Positions 49,540 to 58,239 of a stretch of DNA of 64,000 bases are shown here, in pieces (positions within the stretch are counted from its first letter, which is position 1; each line of letters begins with the position of its first letter). Made by a program: the position numbers and the translations under genes. The notes beneath the pieces are model-generated. The model saw only the letters and a list, made by a program, of their open reading frames with translations. It ran no database searches and was not told the origin of the DNA. This stretch comes from Luteimonas sp. MC1750 (GTDB lineage Bacteria > Pseudomonadota > Gammaproteobacteria > Xanthomonadales > Xanthomonadaceae), in the NCBI RefSeq assembly GCF_016615955.1, contig NZ_CP067113.1, positions 2,728,001 through 2,792,000 of the forward strand, written 5' to 3'.

Positions 49540-51431
49540 GGCATGCAGAAGCAGTGCGCGACGGCCTTCACCGGATGGCCGCCACGGGCCAGCGCCTGTT
49601 CGATGAAGCGCAGGTCGCCGGAAATTCCCGGCAACGCCTGCAACAGCAGGCCATTGGCGATGCCGCTGCGTGCCAGCAGCGCCGCGCCGGTACGCGACTC
49701 GGCCATGCCCGCGACGAAGCTCTCGAACGGCGTCAGCGGCTTCTCGATGTACTTCACGCCCCACGTCTCCGCCTCGCCCAGCTCCGCGCGCGTGGCGGCG
49801 TTGGCCAGCGCGTCGCGCAGGCCGCCGAACTCGTCGACAAGGCCGCGCTCTTTCGCCTGCGCGCCGCTCCAGACGCGGCCGCGGGCCACGGCATCGATCT
49901 CGCCGACGCTGCGTCCGCGCGCCGTGGCCACCTTGCCGGTGAAGTCGCGGTAGCCCTTTTCGATCACGCTCTGGATCACCGCGCCCACCTCGGGCTGCAG
50001 CGGACGCGTGGGGTCGAAGGCGCCGGCGAAGGACGTGGTGCCGACGCCGTCGGTGCGCACGCCGATCTTCTCCAGCGTGCGCGGGATGGTCGGGAACATG
50101 CCGAAGATGCCGATCGAGCCGGTAATGGTCGACGGGTCGGCGTAGATCGCGTCGGCGTCCATGCTGATCCAGTAGCCGCCCGACGCGGCCAGGTCGCCCA
50201 TCGAGGCCACGACCGGCTTGCCGGCCGCCTTCAGCGCGACGATCTCGCGGCGGATCTGCTCGGAGGCGAAGACCTCGCCACCCGGCGAATCCACCCGCAG
50301 CACCACCGCCTTGACCTCGTCGTCCTCGCGCGCCGCGCGCAGCAGGGCCGAGGTGGATTCGCCGCCGACGCTGCCGGGGTTCTGCTTGCCGCCCATGATC
50401 TGGCCTTCGGCCACGACCACCGCGACCTGCGGCCGGGTGTCGGCGGCGGGCATCGGGCTGGTGACGTGCTTGAGATAGGCGTCGTAGGCCATCTCGCGCA
50501 CGCCGCTGTCGCTGTCCTCGTCGGCTTCGCCGCGCTCGGCCAGCAGCAGTTGCACCTCTTCGAGCGTCTTCAGCCCGTCGACCAGCTTCTGGTCGAGCGC
50601 AAGCTGCGCCAGGTCGCCGCCTGCGGCCTGGACGCCGGCAGGCAGGCCTTCGACGGCCGCCGACAGCACGCCGGCGTCGAGCCCGCGCGCTTTCGCGACG
50701 TCGCCGAGGAAGCGCTGCCAGATGTCGTTCATCCAGTACAGGTCGGCTTCCTTGGCCTCGGGCGAGGCCTGGTCGAGCACATAGGGTTCGGCCGCGGACT
50801 TGTACTCGCCGACCTTGAACAGGTGGACGTCGACGCCGAGCTTGTCCTGCAGGCCTTCGCGGTAGTACTGGCGGTAGCGGCCAATGCCCTCGAGCACCAT
50901 GCCGCCATAGGGATCCATGTAGACCTCGTCGGCCTGCGCGGCGAGCAGGTACTGCGCCTGGCCGAAGTAGTCGCCATAGGCGATCACTTCCTTGCCGGCC
51001 TCGCGCAGGCTGCCGATGGCGTCCGCCAGCTCGCGCATCGAGGCGTAGCCGGAGAAGGCCATGCGGTCGGTGCGCAGCAGCACGCGTTCGATGCGCGTGT
51101 CGGCGGCGGCCTTCTCGATCACGCGCAGCAGGTCGCGCAGGCGGACTTCGGGCGTGTCCTGCCCGCTGAGCTTGCCGAAGGCGCGGCTGACCGGGTCGAC
51201 GCTGAACTGCTCCACCAGCGCGCCTTCCGGCGCGATCACCAGCGTGGTGCGCTCGAGCAGCGGCTTGGCGCGCTCGGCGCTGAAGATCGCCACCAGCACG
51301 ACCACCAGCAGCAGCAGGAACAGCAGGTTGAACACCAGCCGGCGGGTGAAGTTGAGGGCATCCCACGCGCCCACGGCGACGCGGGCGATGGGACCGCGGC
51401 GACGCGGGGCGTTGCGGGGCGATTCGGACAT
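49536..51431 (-). CDS. sppA: Signal peptide peptidase SppA (67 kDa type)
   Basis: A 631-residue inner-membrane protease with two S49 domains, cleaving leftover signal peptides. One membrane helix lies near residues 34-50 (LVFNLLFLLLLVVVLVAIF). The general-base Lys is in FKVGEYKSAAEPYVL in the first domain, and the nucleophile Ser in MGDLAASGGYWISMDADA in the second. The C-terminal tail ends AHCFCMP. The length fits the E. coli-type tandem SppA. Confidence 0.95.
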   Translation of the reverse strand: MSESPRNAPRRRGPIARVAVGAWDALNFTRRLVFNLLFLLLLVVVLVAIFSAERAKPLLERTTLVIAPEGALVEQFSVDPVSRAFGKLSGQDTPEVRLRDLLRVIEKAAADTRIERVLLRTDRMAFSGYASMRELADAIGSLREAGKEVIAYGDYFGQAQYLLAAQADEVYMDPYGGMVLEGIGRYRQYYREGLQDKLGVDVHLFKVGEYKSAAEPYVLDQASPEAKEADLYWMNDIWQRFLGDVAKARGLDAGVLSAAVEGLPAGVQAAGGDLAQLALDQKLVDGLKTLEEVQLLLAERGEADEDSDSGVREMAYDAYLKHVTSPMPAADTRPQVAVVVAEGQIMGGKQNPGSVGGESTSALLRAAREDDEVKAVVLRVDSPGGEVFASEQIRREIVALKAAGKPVVASMGDLAASGGYWISMDADAIYADPSTITGSIGIFGMFPTIPRTLEKIGVRTDGVGTTSFAGAFDPTRPLQPEVGAVIQSVIEKGYRDFTGKVATARGRSVGEIDAVARGRVWSGAQAKERGLVDEFGGLRDALANAATRAELGEAETWGVKYIEKPLTPFESFVAGMAESRTGAALLARSGIANGLLLQALPGISGDLRFIEQALARGGHPVKAVAHCFCMP

Positions 51432-51503
51432 GGGGCAACCGGGGCAGGAACTGCGATGCAGCCAGTATCGCCGCTGGCGCGGAGCGGCGTCACCCGCCTT
51501 TGG

Positions 51504-52868
51504 TCACTGCGCCGTCCGGGGCAGGTGGCCGGTGGTGCGCACCAGGCGTCCGGCCATCAGCACGGCCGCCACCACCAGGCCGGCGATCAGCCCGATCCAC
51601 ATCCCGCGCGGCCCCATGCCCAGGGCCAGGCCCAGCCAGGCGCCGGTGGCCATGCCCACCGCCCAGTAGGCGAACGCGGCCAGCAGCATCGGCACGCGCG
51701 TGTCCTTGAGCCCGCGCAGCGCGCCGGCCGACAGCACCTGCACGCCATCGGGGAACTGGAACGCGGCGGCGTACAGCAGCAGCGACGCGGCCAGCGTCGC
51801 GACCGTGGCGTCGGTGGTGTAGATCGCGGCGATCGCGTCGTGGCCCAGCACCAGCACCAGCGCCGACGTCGCCTGGGTTCCGAGCACCAGCACCAGGCCC
51901 GCGAGCGTGGCCCGGCGCACGCCGTCGCGGCCGCCGCCCGCACCGAGCGCGTGGCCGACCCGCACCGTGGTGGCCTCGGCCAGGCCGAACGGGATCATGA
52001 AGCAGAGGCTGGCGACGTTGATCGCGATCTGGTGCGCGGCGGCCTCCAACTGCCCCAGGCGCCCGATCAGCAGCGCGGTGACGACGAACAGCCCGCCCTC
52101 CATCGCCACCGTCACGCCGATCGGCAGGCCGGTGCGCAGCAGGTCGCGGATCGGCGGCCAGCGCGGGGGATCGAAGCGCGCGAACAGGCCCAGCGGCGCG
52201 AACCGCCTCGAGCAGGCCAGGTAGGTCGCGAAGCCCAGCGCCTGCGCCCACATCATCAGCGCCGAGGCGAGGCCAAGCCCGCCGGCGCCCATCTCCGGCA
52301 GCCCGAAGCGGCCGAAGGCGAAGGCCCAGCCCAGCGGTGCCAGCAGCAGCAGCCCGCCGAAGCCGAACAGCATGGTCGGCAGCGTCCAGTGCAGGCCGTC
52401 GCTGAGGTAGCGCATGGCGTAGTACAGCGTCAGCGCCGGCACGCCCCAGCGGATCCCGTGCAGGAAGGCCTGCGCGCCCGGGCGGATGTCCCCGGCGATG
52501 CCCATCGGCGCCAGCGCCGCGGTGGCCACGGTGAGCAGGGCGAACAGCAGCAGGCCGAGCCCCAGGGCCAGCCACAGCGACTGGCGGAACAGCGGCGCGA
52601 TCTCGTCGCGGCGACCGGAGCCGTCAAGCTGCGACACCGATGGCGGCAGTGACATCAGGGTGCCCATCGGAATCATCATCGGCAGCCAGAACATCGCCGT
52701 GCCCACCGACACCGCGGCCAGGGTCGCGGTGCCGTGGCGCCCGGCGATGACGCTGTCGACCAGCCCGATCAGGCCGGTGGCGACATGGCCCAGCACCAGC
52801 GGACCGGCCAGGACCGCGGTGGCGCGCACTTCACCCGGGAAGCGCGCAGACGTTGCCGGCCGGGACAT
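51504..52868 (-). CDS. MATE family efflux transporter (NorM-like)
   Basis: A 454-residue antiporter with twelve predicted helices in two MatE halves. Family landmarks are LAGPLVLGHVATGLIGLVDS, LPMMIPMGTLMSLPPSVSQL, the first-half acidic region, LRTGLPIGVTVAMEGGLF and LCFMIPFGLAEATTVRVGHALG. It exports cationic drugs with Na+ or H+. The ATG at 52868 lies 10 bases after the DUF3106 gene stop, so the two are probably one unit. Confidence 0.92.
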   Translation of the reverse strand: MSRPATSARFPGEVRATAVLAGPLVLGHVATGLIGLVDSVIAGRHGTATLAAVSVGTAMFWLPMMIPMGTLMSLPPSVSQLDGSGRRDEIAPLFRQSLWLALGLGLLLFALLTVATAALAPMGIAGDIRPGAQAFLHGIRWGVPALTLYYAMRYLSDGLHWTLPTMLFGFGGLLLLAPLGWAFAFGRFGLPEMGAGGLGLASALMMWAQALGFATYLACSRRFAPLGLFARFDPPRWPPIRDLLRTGLPIGVTVAMEGGLFVVTALLIGRLGQLEAAAHQIAINVASLCFMIPFGLAEATTVRVGHALGAGGGRDGVRRATLAGLVLVLGTQATSALVLVLGHDAIAAIYTTDATVATLAASLLLYAAAFQFPDGVQVLSAGALRGLKDTRVPMLLAAFAYWAVGMATGAWLGLALGMGPRGMWIGLIAGLVVAAVLMAGRLVRTTGHLPRTAQ

Positions 52869-52878
52869 GCGGCGGCCG

Positions 52879-54390
52879 TCAGCGTCCGCTGCCGCCGGGC
52901 GGCGGCGCCACCCGGTTGCGCAGCCAGCGGCCGCGCTGCGCGGCCGGCGTGGCCAGGAGCTCGACGCGCAGCTCGGCGCGCGACTGCGGCGGCGTGCGCG
53001 CGGCCAGCACCGCCAGATCGTCTCGCCCCTGCGGATCGAGCCCGCGCAGGACCTCGAGCATGGCGGCGCGGGCGTCCGTGGGCACCTGCGCGACCAGCGC
53101 ATGCAGGCGCGGGTAGTCCGGGCCGAGGTCGGGACCGAGCAGCCAGCCATGGCGGTCGCTGGCGTCCAGCGCGTCGAAGCGCGCGCGCAGCGCGGCCTGC
53201 TCCGCGGGCGGGCGCGCCGCGAAGCGCGCGGCGGCTGCGCGCATCGCCGCGCGCTCAGGCGCGGCAAGGTCGCGCCAGGCCAGCCAGCGCTCGCGGCGCT
53301 CGCCGCGCTCGGCGTGCGGCAGGGCGTCCCAGAGGTCGCGCTGCCGGGACAGCTGGCCGCGCGCGGTGGGGGCAAGGCCCGCGAGGCGCTGGTCGGCCGG
53401 GCGCAGGGCGGCGGCGTCGATGCGCGCTGCGTCCGCGGGCGACGGGACGGGCGCCACGGGCACAGCGGCATCGGCTGGCCTGTCAGCGCCTGCTGGCGTG
53501 TCAGCGCCTTCGGTCGCGCCGCCGGCGGCCTCCGCTTCGCCCAGCAACCAGGCGTGGAAGGCGGGATCGGCGGCCGCCGGGTCCGCGTTCCCCGCGTCCA
53601 ACAGCAGGGCCAGGTCGGGGTGGAGCGCGAGCGCGTCGTCTTCGCCGTAGCGGCCGGCCGGCGCCTCGGCCGCGGGCAGGGCTTCGCTCAGGATGTGGCC
53701 CGGTGCGGCGTCCAGGCCGTCGGGGAGCCGGTCCATCCGGAATGTCAGGCCCAGCGCCAGCAGGGTCAGCAGGGCCACCAGGGCCAGCGCGACGCGCAGG
53801 CCACGGCCCAGCGGGCGGCGGCCGCCCGCGGACGTCGGCGTCGCATCGTCGTCATCGGCGGTCGGGGCATGAGCGGCCACGGGCTCGGGCGGCAGGTTGC
53901 GCACCAGCTCCTGGGCGGAGCGGCCCAGCGCCTCCCAGGCCTCGACGTCGGCGCTGCCGTCCTCCCGATGGGGCAGCGCGCGCTGCAGGCCGAGCCGATA
54001 GGTCGGACGCGAGATCCCGAGCACGGTCGAGGCGTCGGATTCGGCCAGTCCCGCCACCAGGCGCAGCAGCAGCGCCGCACGCGGCCCATGGCCGATGCCC
54101 GACAGCCAGGCGAGGCCCGCCTCCCAGCGGGGCGCCGTGGGCGGCGTGCGCAGCGCGGGGGCGGCCAGCAGCAGGGCCCAGAAGTGGCGCGACCAGTCGC
54201 CGAAGGCGATCCGGCCGGCCTCGCGCCGGAAGCGCTCCAGCGCCCAGGCCAAAGCCTGCCCACCGGTCTCGCGGGAGCCGGCCAGCAGCCAGGCGAAGAC
54301 CAGCCCGCGACGCTCCACGCCGCGCAGGAAGGCGGCGAGCGCAGTGGAGGCGGGAGCGCCTGTGGGATCAGCGGGAGATCGGGGCGTCAT
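52879..54390 (-). CDS. DUF3106 domain protein with N-terminal sigma-70 region-4-like helix-turn-helix
   Basis: A 503-residue membrane protein. Residues about 106-137 (LVAGLAESDASTVLGISRPTYR) look like a sigma-70 region 4 helix-turn-helix. A single membrane helix lies at about 199-217 (RVALALVALLTLLALGLTF). The C-terminal part, probably periplasmic, is a DUF3106-type domain with repeated short patterns such as LPHAERGERRERWLAWRDL and RPPAEQAALRARFDAL. I do not know its function; a membrane-bound, sigma-like regulator is a possibility from layout only. It is the first gene of the unit with the MATE transporter. Confidence 0.6.
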   Translation of the reverse strand: MTPRSPADPTGAPASTALAAFLRGVERRGLVFAWLLAGSRETGGQALAWALERFRREAGRIAFGDWSRHFWALLLAAPALRTPPTAPRWEAGLAWLSGIGHGPRAALLLRLVAGLAESDASTVLGISRPTYRLGLQRALPHREDGSADVEAWEALGRSAQELVRNLPPEPVAAHAPTADDDDATPTSAGGRRPLGRGLRVALALVALLTLLALGLTFRMDRLPDGLDAAPGHILSEALPAAEAPAGRYGEDDALALHPDLALLLDAGNADPAAADPAFHAWLLGEAEAAGGATEGADTPAGADRPADAAVPVAPVPSPADAARIDAAALRPADQRLAGLAPTARGQLSRQRDLWDALPHAERGERRERWLAWRDLAAPERAAMRAAAARFAARPPAEQAALRARFDALDASDRHGWLLGPDLGPDYPRLHALVAQVPTDARAAMLEVLRGLDPQGRDDLAVLAARTPPQSRAELRVELLATPAAQRGRWLRNRVAPPPGGSGR

Positions 54391-54509
54391 GGAAGGGCGG
54401 GCACAGGCACGGCGCCATCATAGCGGCCGCCGGCGCCCGCGCCGGGGCTTGACGGCGCGCACAGTTCACGCTCCAGCGCGGTCCGAAGCACGATCCACCG
54501 CTTGGAAGG

Positions 54510-54518
54510 TTGTTCACA
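54510..54518 (+). promoter_or_regulatory. DnaA-box-like 9-mer, one mismatch
   Basis: TTGTTCACA matches the DnaA box consensus TTWTNCACA at eight of nine positions. It lies about 180 bases upstream of the perfect inverted pair, in the same intergenic region. Confidence 0.35.
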
Positions 54519-54700
54519 GCGGTCATGGAATCGTCATCGATCCGCGGGCTGGCGGTACGTGGAGCAATGCTTCACGCATGTTTCACGAGCAAGTGCTTGA
54601 AAACACTGGGGATGCGCGGTTTGATCATTTTTTAGCCAAAGCAGCGCGGAGGCCGCTTTCACGCGACTTCCGGCCCCCCTTCCCACGACCATGCACAGAC

Positions 54701-54723
54701 TTATCCACAGAACGTGTGGATAA
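54701..54723. promoter_or_regulatory. Inverted pair of perfect DnaA boxes
   Basis: TTATCCACA (54701-54709, plus) and TGTGGATAA (54715-54723, the same box on minus) face each other across a 5-base GAACG spacer. Including flanking C and G the arms are 10 bp perfect. Both arms are exact matches to the strong R1-type DnaA box. The pair lies 110 bases upstream of the priA start, a replication-restart gene, and is not next to dnaA, so a regulatory DnaA site is more likely than the main origin. Confidence 0.65.
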
Positions 54724-54832
54724 GCCAAATCCCCTTTCCGGTCCGGGACTTGCAGACGAATCGTAGTTTGCAAGACAGCTATGGCCTGCAACCGCCCCAA
54801 GCGTGCTCCGGGCGACTCGCTAGACTCTCGCG

Positions 54833-57055
54833 ATGCCCGCCACCGTCCTTCGAATCGCCCTTCCCCTGCCGCTGCCGAGGCTGTTCGATTACCTCGCGCC
54901 GGGCGGCGGCGGGGCCGGACCCGGCGACGTCGGGCGCAGGGTCCGCGTGCCCTTCGGTCCGCGGGAGCTCGTGGGCGTGGTCGCCGCCACGGGGCCGGCC
55001 GACGGCGCGGGCTCCGCCCTGCGCGAAGCCCTGGACTGGCTGGACCCCGCGCCCCTGCTCCATGGCGAGCTGCTGGCCACCGCGCAGTGGCTCGCCCGCT
55101 ACCTGCACGCGCCGCTGGGCGAGGTGCTCGCCACCGCGCTGCCGGCGCCGCTGCGCCGCGGCGAGCCGCTGCCCGACACAGCGCGGCGTGGCTGGAGCCT
55201 GACCGCGGCCGGCGTGGAGGCGAGCGCCGGCCTGCGCAGCGGCGGCCGGCCACGCCGGCTGGCCGAGGCGCTGGGCGCCGGCGCGGTGGCCGAAGACGTC
55301 CTCGACGACCGGGTCGAGGGCTGGCGCACTGCGGCCCGCAGCCTCGAGGAGCGTGGGCTGGTGCAGCGGGTGGTGCTGGACGGCCCGGCCGCGGCCACCG
55401 GCATCGGACCGGGACACGCGCCCAACGCCGAGCAGGCGGCCGCCCTGGACGCGCTGCGTGCCGCCGAGGGCTTTGCGCCGGTGCTGCTCGAAGGCGTCAC
55501 CGGCAGCGGCAAGACCGAGGTCTACCTCGAAGCCATCGCCGAGCGCTGCCTGGCCCACGGCCGGCAGGCCCTGGTGCTGGTGCCCGAGATCGGGCTCACC
55601 CCGCAGATGCTGGCGCGCTTCCGCGCGCGGCTGGGGGTGCCGGTGCATGCGCTGCACTCGGGCCTGTCCGATGGCGAACGCGCGCGCACCTGGGCGGCCG
55701 CGTGGCGCGGCGAGGCGCAGGTGGTGGTCGGCACGCGCTCGGCGGTGTTCGCCCCGCTGCCGAACGCCGGCCTGCTGGTCGTCGACGAAGAGCACGACGG
55801 CAGCTACAAGCAGCAGGACGGGATCCGCTACCACGCCCGCGACGTCGCCCTGGTGCGCGGCCGCGCGCTGGACGTGCCGGTGCTGCTGGGCAGCGCGACG
55901 CCCTCGCTGGAGACCCTGCACAACGCGCGCGCCGGCCGCTACGCGCACCTGCGCCTGCGCAGCCGCGCGGGCGAGGCCAGGCCGCCGCGCGTACGCGTGC
56001 ACGACGTGCGCAAGCGGCCGCTGCAGGCGGGGCTGTCCGAAGAGCTGCTGGCCGCCGTGCGCGGCGCGCTGGACGGCGGTGGCCAGGTGCTGGTGTTCAA
56101 GAACCGACGTGGCTACGCGCCGGTGCTGCTGTGCCACGACTGCGGCTGGAGCGCGGCCTGCGCGCGCTGCAGCACGCCCGACCATCCGGTGCCGATGACG
56201 GTGCACGGGGGCGGCCGCCGCCTGCAGTGCCACCACTGCGGATCGCGGCGTCCGGTGCCGATGGCCTGCCCGGACTGCGCGAGCCTGGCGCTGCAGCCGC
56301 AGGGCGTGGGCACCGAGCGCATCGAGGAGCTGCTGGCGGCGCGCTTCGGCGACGTGCCGGTGCTGCGCATCGACAGCGCCAGCACGCGCCGCCGGGATGG
56401 CCTCGCGCGCGAGCTGGCCAAGCTGGAGGACGGGCCCGGGATCCTCGTCGGCACCCAGATGCTGGCCAAGGGACACGACCTGCCGAAGCTGGTGCTGGTC
56501 TGCGTGGTCGGGATCGACGAGGGCCTGTTCTCGGCCGACTTCCGCGCGAGCGAGAAGCTCGCCCAGCTGCTGGTGCAGGTCTCGGGGCGCGCCGGCCGCG
56601 CCGAACGCGCGGGCGAGGTCCTGCTGCAGACCCACCATCCGGAGCATCCCCTGCTCGAGGTCCTGGTCACGGGCGGCTACCGCGCGTTTGCCGACGCCGA
56701 GCTCGGCCAGCGCGAGGCCGCGGGCTTCCCGCCGTTCGCGCACATGGCGCTGGTGCGCGCCGAGGCCCAGCAGGCCGGCCAGCCGGAAGCCTTCCTCCAG
56801 GCCGCGGCCACGGCCTTCAACGCCGCCCGCGAGGCGCTGCCCGGGGAGCCGGCGCGCGCACTGCTGGTGGCCGGCCCGGTGCCCGCGCCGATGCCCCGCC
56901 GCGCCGGCATGCACCGCGCGCAGCTGCTGCTGGTGTCGCCCGGACGGCCCGCGCTGCACGCGGTGCTCGGCGCGGTGGTGCCGGGGCTGTACGCACTGCC
57001 GGAAGCCAGGCGCGTGCGCTGGTCGCTGGATGTGGATCCGGTGGATCTTTACTGA
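54833..57055 (+). CDS. priA: Primosomal protein N' (replication restart helicase PriA)
   Basis: A 740-residue superfamily-2 helicase that reloads the replisome at stalled forks. The N-terminal DNA-binding domain begins VLRIALPLPLPRLFDYLAP. Walker A is LEGVTGSGKTEVYLE, motif II is VVDEEHDGSYKQQDG. Between the helicase lobes lie the eight zinc-binding cysteines (LCHDCGWSAACARC, QCHHCGSRRPVPMACPDC). Motifs V/VI are ILVGTQMLAKGHDLP and VSGRAGRAERAGEV. Length matches E. coli PriA (732). Confidence 0.96.
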   Translation: MPATVLRIALPLPLPRLFDYLAPGGGGAGPGDVGRRVRVPFGPRELVGVVAATGPADGAGSALREALDWLDPAPLLHGELLATAQWLARYLHAPLGEVLATALPAPLRRGEPLPDTARRGWSLTAAGVEASAGLRSGGRPRRLAEALGAGAVAEDVLDDRVEGWRTAARSLEERGLVQRVVLDGPAAATGIGPGHAPNAEQAAALDALRAAEGFAPVLLEGVTGSGKTEVYLEAIAERCLAHGRQALVLVPEIGLTPQMLARFRARLGVPVHALHSGLSDGERARTWAAAWRGEAQVVVGTRSAVFAPLPNAGLLVVDEEHDGSYKQQDGIRYHARDVALVRGRALDVPVLLGSATPSLETLHNARAGRYAHLRLRSRAGEARPPRVRVHDVRKRPLQAGLSEELLAAVRGALDGGGQVLVFKNRRGYAPVLLCHDCGWSAACARCSTPDHPVPMTVHGGGRRLQCHHCGSRRPVPMACPDCASLALQPQGVGTERIEELLAARFGDVPVLRIDSASTRRRDGLARELAKLEDGPGILVGTQMLAKGHDLPKLVLVCVVGIDEGLFSADFRASEKLAQLLVQVSGRAGRAERAGEVLLQTHHPEHPLLEVLVTGGYRAFADAELGQREAAGFPPFAHMALVRAEAQQAGQPEAFLQAAATAFNAAREALPGEPARALLVAGPVPAPMPRRAGMHRAQLLLVSPGRPALHAVLGAVVPGLYALPEARRVRWSLDVDPVDLY

Positions 57056-57096
57056 GGCGGGGTCGCCGGACGTCGCGCAGGTCCGCCGCGCCACCA

Positions 57097-57195
57097 CCTG
57101 TAGGAGCGGCTAAAGCCGCGATCAAGGTGTGAGAAGAGGCGGGCACCATGCCAGCCACCGACGCAAGCAATCGCGGCTGTAGCCGCTCCTACAGG
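57097..57195. repeat. Inverted pair of GTAG-type REP-like elements
   Basis: Two 26-bp copies (57097-57122 and 57170-57195) lie in inverted orientation, 47 bases apart, matching at 25 of 26 positions. Each begins CCTGTAGGAGCGGCTA and holds an internal palindrome (GCGGCT-AA-AGCCGC in the left copy). The GTAG head followed by a palindrome is the hallmark of REP elements mobilised by RAYT transposases in Xanthomonadaceae and pseudomonads. It lies between the convergent priA and NYN genes, could fold as a long hairpin terminator, and its right copy supplies the NYN stop codon. Confidence 0.8.
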
Positions 57196-58103
57196 GTGGG
57201 ATCGGCGGGCTTGGCGGGGGTGCGCTTGGCCGTCCTGGTCGTGCGTGTCGTGCGGCCGGGGTTGGCCTGGCCTGTGGCCGGCTTGCCAGCGGTGGCCTTC
57301 GCCTGGGCGGCGGGCGACGCCTTGGCGTCCGGTGCCGGTTTCGCCACGGCCGGGGCAGGTTCGGCGGCCGGCGGCCTGCGTCCCCGGCCCCTGCGGCTGC
57401 GCACCTCGATCACCTGCCCCTGCCGCCGGACCTCGAACAGTCCGATGGCCTCGATCAGGTCGCTCAGCTTGCGGTAGCCGTGGTTGCGCGAGTCGAACGA
57501 GCCCTGGTTGCCGATGTGGCTGCCGACGGCACCGAGCTTCGACCAGCCGTCCTCGCCCTGCGTCGCGTCGATGGCGCCGCGCAGCAGGCGCACCAGGTCG
57601 GCATCGTGCTGCAGCTGCGCCGGCGACGGTGCGTCGGCGGGCGCGGCATCGTCGTCGCCATCCGGCTGGCCCAGCTTCTCCAGGTACAGGAAGGTCGAGC
57701 AGGCACGCACGAACGGCTCCGGAGTCTTCTCCTGGCCGAACCCGTAGACCGCGACGCCGTCGTTGCGCAGGCGCATCACCAGGGGCGTGAAGTCCGCGTC
57801 CGAGGACACGATCGCGAAGCCGTCCAGATTGCGCGCGTACAGCAGGTCCATGGCGTCGATCACCATCGCCATGTCGGACGCGTTCTTGCCGCTGGTGTAG
57901 GCGAACTGCTGGATCGGCCGGATGGCCCAGGTGTGCAGGCACTTCTCCCAGCCCACCAGGTGCTGGCTCTTCCAGTTGCCGTAGGCGCGGCGCACGTTGG
58001 CCACGCCGTGGCGCGCGATCTCGGCGAGGATCACCTCGATTTTCGAGGCCGGCGCGTTGTCGGCGTCGATCAGCAGCGCGATGCGCTTTTCCTGCGTGGG
58101 CAT
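57189..58103 (-). CDS. NYN domain (PIN-like nuclease) and OST-HTH/LOTUS protein
   Basis: A 304-residue protein. Residues about 8-160 are a NYN/LabA-type PIN-like fold with the acidic site in ALLIDADNAPASK, the MAMVIDAMDLLYAR segment and FAIVSSDADFTPLVMRL. Residues about 185-245 form an OST-HTH (LOTUS) domain (GWSKLGAVGSHIGNQGSFDSR, YRKLSDLIEAIGLFEV), which binds RNA in other systems. The last 50 residues are Lys/Pro/Ala/Thr-rich. The ATG at 58103 aligns with family starts; an upstream in-frame start adds a non-conserved leader. The TAG stop lies inside the REP-like repeat. Confidence 0.82.
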   Translation of the reverse strand: MPTQEKRIALLIDADNAPASKIEVILAEIARHGVANVRRAYGNWKSQHLVGWEKCLHTWAIRPIQQFAYTSGKNASDMAMVIDAMDLLYARNLDGFAIVSSDADFTPLVMRLRNDGVAVYGFGQEKTPEPFVRACSTFLYLEKLGQPDGDDDAAPADAPSPAQLQHDADLVRLLRGAIDATQGEDGWSKLGAVGSHIGNQGSFDSRNHGYRKLSDLIEAIGLFEVRRQGQVIEVRSRRGRGRRPPAAEPAPAVAKPAPDAKASPAAQAKATAGKPATGQANPGRTTRTTRTAKRTPAKPADPTL

Positions 58104-58239
58104 GCGCGAAGTCCCGTGGCGCCCGACCGGCGCGGTCGGCGCACAATAGCGCAGGCGACCACACGCCGGGCCCGCGGACCCTCGGATACGATGGCGCCGC
58201 GGCCGCCACCGCGGCCCATCGCCCGAAGGAAGCACCCGC

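Larger units (their letters stand above)
54391..54832. other. Intergenic region with DnaA boxes upstream of priA
   Basis: About 440 bases without a gene between the DUF3106 gene (minus strand) and priA (plus strand). It is less GC-rich than its flanks, has a run of T (54630-54634 area, ATTTTTTAG) and carries the DnaA-box pair described separately. Both divergent promoters must lie here, but I see no convincing -35/-10 pair. No small gene with a ribosome site was found. Confidence 0.45.

Noticed and set aside
49554..52652. Long plus-strand open frame opposite sppA and the MATE gene
   Set aside because: Same antisense effect; the minus strand carries clear SppA and MATE motifs.
54600..54740. 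Main replication origin at the DnaA-box pair
   Set aside because: dnaA, dnaN and the usual origin neighbours are absent and only two perfect boxes are present.
54779..57097. Long minus-strand frame opposite priA
   Set aside because: PriA motifs on the plus strand are complete; the antisense product is Gln/His/Ala-rich and featureless.
57097..57195. CRISPR repeats
   Set aside because: Only two copies in inverted orientation with a 47-base gap; this is the REP pattern, not a direct-repeat array.
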